Below, piece by piece: positions 6,792-9,203 of a DNA stretch of 9,203 bases. Origin of the DNA: Candidatus Altarchaeota archaeon (GTDB taxonomy: Archaea > Altiarchaeota > Altiarchaeia > IMC4 > SCGC-AAA252-I15); NCBI GenBank assembly GCA_018815265.1, contig JAHIYG010000242.1, forward strand, positions 1-9,203. Reading direction: 5' to 3'. A model generated the notes under the pieces. It was not told the DNA's origin and did no database searches. It saw only the letters and a program-made list of their open reading frames with translations. Each line of letters opens with the position of its first letter. Positions within the stretch are counted from its first letter, which is position 1. The translations under genes were made by a program, and so were the position numbers.

Positions 6792-7337
6792 ATGGCAATG
6801 AAGGTAAAAGTTGAAAACATGGTCGCGTGTATCACATTGGATACAGACTTGGACTTGAAGAGAATCGCAAAGGAAGTCGAGGGCGTTGAAAATCCGAAGA
6901 GCTTCCCAGGACTCATATACAGGCTTACAGACCTGAAAGTCGCTTTTTTGATATTTCGAACTGGGAAACTGATTTGCTCAGGCTCCAGGACACGGTCAAA
7001 CATAGACAACGCATTGGAGATACTTTTGAAAAAACTGAAAAAAGCAGGCGTCAGATTGAAAAGCAACCCAAAAGTCGAAGTAGTCAACATGGTGTCGTCT
7101 GCTTCCATGGACTTTAAAGTCAACCTGGACACAATAGCCTTGGAGAGCTGGAATGTCGAATACGAACCCGAACAGTTCCCGGGACTGGTATACCGACTAG
7201 ATGATTTAAACACTGTCATGCTGATATTCAGGAGCGGAAAAATAATCATCACAGGTGCGACAAGCAAAAAACAGGCTGAAGAAGCAGCAGAAAAGACTAA
7301 GGAGATGGTGCTGTCGCTTAACGCATCACTACCGTAA
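6792..7337 (+). CDS. tbp: TATA-box-binding protein (archaeal TBP)
   Basis: General transcription factor that binds and bends the TATA box and recruits TFB and RNA polymerase. The 181 residues form two direct repeats (about 3-90 and 95-181), the normal TBP core length. Repeat motifs are KVENMVACITL/VEVVNMVSSASM, FPGLIYRL (38-45)/FPGLVYRL (129-136) and LIFRTGKLICSG/LIFRSGKIIITG. Phe38, Phe55, Phe129 and Phe146 occupy the four positions that kink DNA in known TBPs. Unusual: the proline before the basic residue in the usual PK/PR stirrup segment is replaced by Leu in both halves (DLK at 47-49, DLN at 138-140). No acidic C-terminal tail is present. The gene stands alone, diverges from the SDR gene, has a 23-bp palindrome over its promoter, and ends at a probable terminator. 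It could be the main TBP or a specialised paralogue. Confidence 0.95.
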   Translation: MAMKVKVENMVACITLDTDLDLKRIAKEVEGVENPKSFPGLIYRLTDLKVAFLIFRTGKLICSGSRTRSNIDNALEILLKKLKKAGVRLKSNPKVEVVNMVSSASMDFKVNLDTIALESWNVEYEPEQFPGLVYRLDDLNTVMLIFRSGKIIITGATSKKQAEEAAEKTKEMVLSLNASLP

Positions 7338-7388
7338 AAAAAAACATGCCAAGACCGTATGCGGTTTTGGCAAACACATTATTTTTTA
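7336..7388. terminator. Bidirectional terminator-like hairpin between convergent genes
   Basis: TGCCAAGACCG (7347-7357), loop TATG and CGGTTTTGGCA (7362-7372) form an 11-bp stem with one G-U type pair in RNA. The plus-strand side is followed by a T-rich tract (7379-7388). The minus-strand side is followed by a T9 run, the complement of A9 at 7336-7344. It lies between the stops of TBP (7335-7337) and the dehydrogenase (7379-7381). T-runs alone can terminate archaeal transcription, so the hairpin may be auxiliary. Confidence 0.65.
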
Positions 7389-8188
7389 TAATGGTAAAAT
7401 CCTTCCCCAGACTTTCTCCCGAGCTTTCCAGCAGCAACCATATCTACTGCCAGCTTAGCTGGCTTGTATCGTAGGTCTCCTGTTTCAACCTCTAAGTTTT
7501 TCATTATCTCCACAAACACATCCAACCCAATTAGGTCAAGCAGTGCCAGAGGACCCATCGGGTGGTGCAGACCCAACCTGGCTGCCAAATCAATATCCTC
7601 CCTGGAGGCGACTTCTTTTTCCAAAAGTATTACTGCCTCGTTCAAGTACGGCACAAGCATCCGGTTAACAGTAAAACACGGACTGTCAAATAATACAAGT
7701 GGGGTTTTACCAAGTTTTTCGACATATGAGAGTGCCTTCTCCACCGTCTCATCTTTCGTCTTAGAACCCCTTACCACCTCCACCAACTCCATCTTAGTTG
7801 GGGGATTGAAAAAATGAAGCCCCAAAAACCTACCGGGCACTCTGAGTACACCAGACAACTTCTCTATGCTCAAAGAGGAGGTGTTTGTCGCAAGCACTAC
7901 ATCATCTGGCAAAACACCCTCAAGAGACTTGAATGTGTCTACCTTGCAGGTGAAATCCTCCAACACACACTCCACGACAAGACTGCAGTTTTTCAATCCA
8001 CCCCAGCTGTCAGTTGCCACTATGCTATCAGAGAGACTTGGATTCCTCTTCAGAATTCTCTCAACTGCGTCAGTGGCATGGGAAAGCTTCCTGCTCTTCA
8101 AAACCACGGAAAAACCAGACTCAGCAAATGCTTGCGCAACGCCCGCACCTATCCCAGTACCAACAACACCCACGTAAATGCTGGCCAT
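7379..8188 (-). CDS. 3-hydroxyacyl-CoA dehydrogenase (FadB/Hbd family, stand-alone)
   Basis: Interconverts L-3-hydroxyacyl-CoA and 3-ketoacyl-CoA with a nicotinamide cofactor, in beta-oxidation or in short-chain (acetoacetyl/butyryl-CoA) metabolism. The N-terminal Rossmann domain starts VGVVGTGIGAGVAQAFAESG. TNTSSLSI (101-108), LHFFNPPTKMELVEVV (124-139; His125 and Glu137, spaced 12 apart as in the known His-Glu dyad) and FTVNRMLVPYLNEA (172-185, Asn175) are family hallmarks. The C-terminal helical domain carries HHPMGPLALLDLIGLD and ends GRKSGEGFY. At 269 residues it is slightly shorter than usual (about 280-290). Odd points: the usual GxGxMG motif has lost one residue, and the acidic residue after beta-2 that normally holds the NAD ribose is absent (VVLKSRK). 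No other CoA-pathway gene is adjacent. Its start is about 27 nt from an AT-rich box, consistent with a leaderless mRNA. Confidence 0.93.
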   Translation of the reverse strand: MASIYVGVVGTGIGAGVAQAFAESGFSVVLKSRKLSHATDAVERILKRNPSLSDSIVATDSWGGLKNCSLVVECVLEDFTCKVDTFKSLEGVLPDDVVLATNTSSLSIEKLSGVLRVPGRFLGLHFFNPPTKMELVEVVRGSKTKDETVEKALSYVEKLGKTPLVLFDSPCFTVNRMLVPYLNEAVILLEKEVASREDIDLAARLGLHHPMGPLALLDLIGLDVFVEIMKNLEVETGDLRYKPAKLAVDMVAAGKLGRKSGEGFYHYKK

Positions 8189-8209
8189 GGATAACTATTG
8201 CCTGTCAGA

Positions 8210-8224
8210 TAAATTAATAAATAT
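8210..8224 (-). promoter_or_regulatory. TATA-like region of the hydroxyacyl-CoA dehydrogenase gene
   Basis: On the minus strand this reads ATATTTATTAATTTA. Its centre lies about 27 nt before the A of the ATG at 8188, so transcription would begin at or within a few bases of the start codon. Its upstream end is one arm of the inverted repeat at 8217-8249, with GTGGGG in the place of a BRE. Confidence 0.5.
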
Positions 8225-8249
8225 CCCCACCCTAATGTGGGGTATTTAT
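8217..8249. repeat. Inverted repeat in divergent spacer, mirrored promoter or operator
   Basis: ATAAATATCCCCAC (8217-8230) and GTGGGGTATTTAT (8237-8249) are reverse complements except for one extra T, around a six-base centre CCTAAT. Read outward, each arm is GTGGGG followed by TATTTAT, which looks like a BRE-TATA pair pointing toward the gene on its side. It could therefore be a duplicated divergent promoter, an operator for a dimeric regulator, or both. Confidence 0.6.
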
Positions 8250-8253
8250 CACG

Positions 8254-8291
8254 AAAGAGCAGAAGAGGTATCTAGTCATCCTCTGCTCTTT
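8254..8291. repeat. Second inverted repeat upstream of the GT4 gene
   Basis: AAAGAGCAGA (8254-8263) pairs perfectly with TCTGCTCTTT (8282-8291), and GG (8267-8268) with CC (8280-8281), leaving a three-base bulge and an 11-base loop. It lies 27 bp before the GT4 start codon. If transcription starts about 26 nt after the TATTTAT at 8243-8249, near 8272, only the right arm would be in the leader, so a DNA operator is a likelier role than an RNA hairpin. Confidence 0.5.
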
Positions 8292-8318
8292 CTCAGATAA
8301 AAACACAAGAGATACCAG

Positions 8319-9203
8319 ATGAAAACGCTCATACTGCATGATTACCTTGATAACATAGGGGGTGGGGAGAAGCTGATGCTTACCTTAGCCCGGGAGATTG
8401 GCGCTGATGTTGCGACGCTAGATTATAACAGGGAAGTCGTCTCATCCATGGGATTCGATGACGTTACCATAAGAGGTTTTGGTGTGACATCCAAGATGCC
8501 GCCTTTGAAGCAGATTATCGCATCATTCAAACATTGGATGGCGGACTTCAGTGAAGAATATGATTTTTTCATATATAGTGGGAACTGGAGCAGGTATTCA
8601 GCGAAGAAACACCACCCAAACCTCTGGTACTGCTACACGCCAGTGCGTGCATTCTATGTCGACCGGGAAAGAATAAGGGAGCGGCTTAATCTGCCGCAAC
8701 GGCTTTTCTTTGACGCATGGGTTAAAATACACAGTGCAAAAGACAAGTCATATGTGAGATACATAGACAGCCTAGTAACCATATCACAAAATATCAGGGA
8801 GAGGACGAAAAGAGTATATGATGTGGATTCTAAAGTCATTTACCCCGGCATAGACACGAAAAAATACCGTTTCATAGAATCTGGAAACTTCTGGCTGTCT
8901 GTCAACAGATTGTATCCTGAAAAACGCGTTGACCTGCAGGCTGACGCATTCAGGAAGATGCCAGGGGAAAAACTTGTGGTCGTTGGGGGAAACCTGGAAG
9001 GCGACCACTCAAATGCATATGTCGAAAAGCTAGGAAACAGAGCAGGAACGATCATGGAGTTTGACACCAAAGGAAGAACTATGATAGGAGATGTGATATC
9101 AACAGTAGGACGGACAAGCGGGCGCGCGAGTGCACTAAAAGCAGGAGGATATCGCTTCGACTTTGACTACGTAATACCAGGACAAATAGTACCAAACAGC
9201 GCA
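8319..9203 (+). CDS. Family 4 glycosyltransferase (GT-B), 3' end beyond window
   Basis: A retaining GT-B glycosyltransferase of the GT4 kind that builds surface glycans from nucleotide sugars; donor and acceptor cannot be told. 295 codons are open to the last base. MKTLILHDYLDNIGGGEKLMLTLA is the N-terminal acceptor-domain start with its glycine-rich loop (13-17). WYCYTPVRAFYVDRERI (103-119) and SLVTISQNIRERTKRVYDVDSKVIYPGIDTKKY (151-183) are strongly GT4-like, and FWLSVNRLYPEKRVDLQADAF opens the donor domain. After VVVGGNLEGDHSNAYVEKLGNRAG (221-244) the expected EEL-helix and E-x7-E region are not found. Residues about 249-295 instead read like another protein (STVGRTSGRAS...). A stop at 8298-8300 in this frame makes ATG 8319 the first possible start. 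The upstream spacer holds two inverted repeats. Confidence 0.85.
   Translation, partial: MKTLILHDYLDNIGGGEKLMLTLAREIGADVATLDYNREVVSSMGFDDVTIRGFGVTSKMPPLKQIIASFKHWMADFSEEYDFFIYSGNWSRYSAKKHHPNLWYCYTPVRAFYVDRERIRERLNLPQRLFFDAWVKIHSAKDKSYVRYIDSLVTISQNIRERTKRVYDVDSKVIYPGIDTKKYRFIESGNFWLSVNRLYPEKRVDLQADAFRKMPGEKLVVVGGNLEGDHSNAYVEKLGNRAGTIMEFDTKGRTMIGDVISTVGRTSGRASALKAGGYRFDFDYVIPGQIVPNSA

Noticed and set aside
8254..8291. Inverted repeat as an intrinsic terminator
   Set aside because: No transcript ends toward it (both flanking genes start here), and the T-run after the stem on either strand is only three bases.
1..9203. tRNA or rRNA genes, CRISPR array, insertion sequence ends
   Set aside because: No cloverleaf-like segments, regularly spaced direct repeats, transposase motifs or rRNA-like stretches were seen in the spacers. 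Nearly all of the window is coding.

Overview
This is archaeal DNA. The best evidence is a complete two-repeat TATA-binding protein gene. Promoters of archaeal design support it: AT-rich TATA-like boxes sit about 26 nt before the first codon of several genes, implying leaderless transcripts, while genes inside operons carry Shine-Dalgarno-like sequences. AGA, AGG and ATA codons are common, as in many archaea. The phylum cannot be fixed from this window.

Positions 1-6645 are a cell-surface sugar locus. It begins inside a membrane-anchored family 2 glycosyltransferase (1-794) whose reading frame is broken twice near the window edge. A hexapeptide-repeat acyltransferase (785-1300, minus) and an ATP-grasp ligase (1351-2544, plus) diverge from a shared 50-bp intergenic region with one nearly symmetric TATA element midway between their start codons. 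Next comes a compact plus-strand operon, rfbF-rfbG-rfbH (2592-5724), with overlapping genes. It encodes glucose-1-phosphate cytidylyltransferase, CDP-glucose 4,6-dehydratase and the iron-sulfur/PMP 3-dehydratase E1. Together these make the CDP-4-keto-3,6-dideoxyhexose precursor of sugars such as abequose, paratose or tyvelose. The E3 reductase partner of RfbH and a dedicated final ketoreductase are not recognisable here. A GDP-mannose-dehydratase-like SDR (5695-6645, minus) overlaps the end of rfbH tail to tail.

Positions 6646-8188 change theme. A 146-bp divergent spacer holds a perfect 23-bp palindrome upstream of the TBP gene (6792-7337, plus). TBP converges on a 3-hydroxyacyl-CoA dehydrogenase (7379-8188, minus), with a hairpin flanked by T-runs on both strands between them, probably a bidirectional terminator.

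Positions 8189-9203 hold a 130-bp divergent spacer with two strong inverted repeats, then a family 4 glycosyltransferase (8319 onward, plus) open at the window end. Its last ~47 residues do not resemble the rest of the family. Both window edges look irregular (frameshifts on the left, odd tail on the right), so contig-end sequence quality should be considered.

No RNA genes, CRISPR arrays, insertion sequences or origins were recognised. The most notable observations are the mirrored or shared divergent promoters, the TBP operator-like palindrome, the unusual TBP stirrup residues, and a CDP-3,6-dideoxyhexose module in an archaeon without its E3 partner in view.
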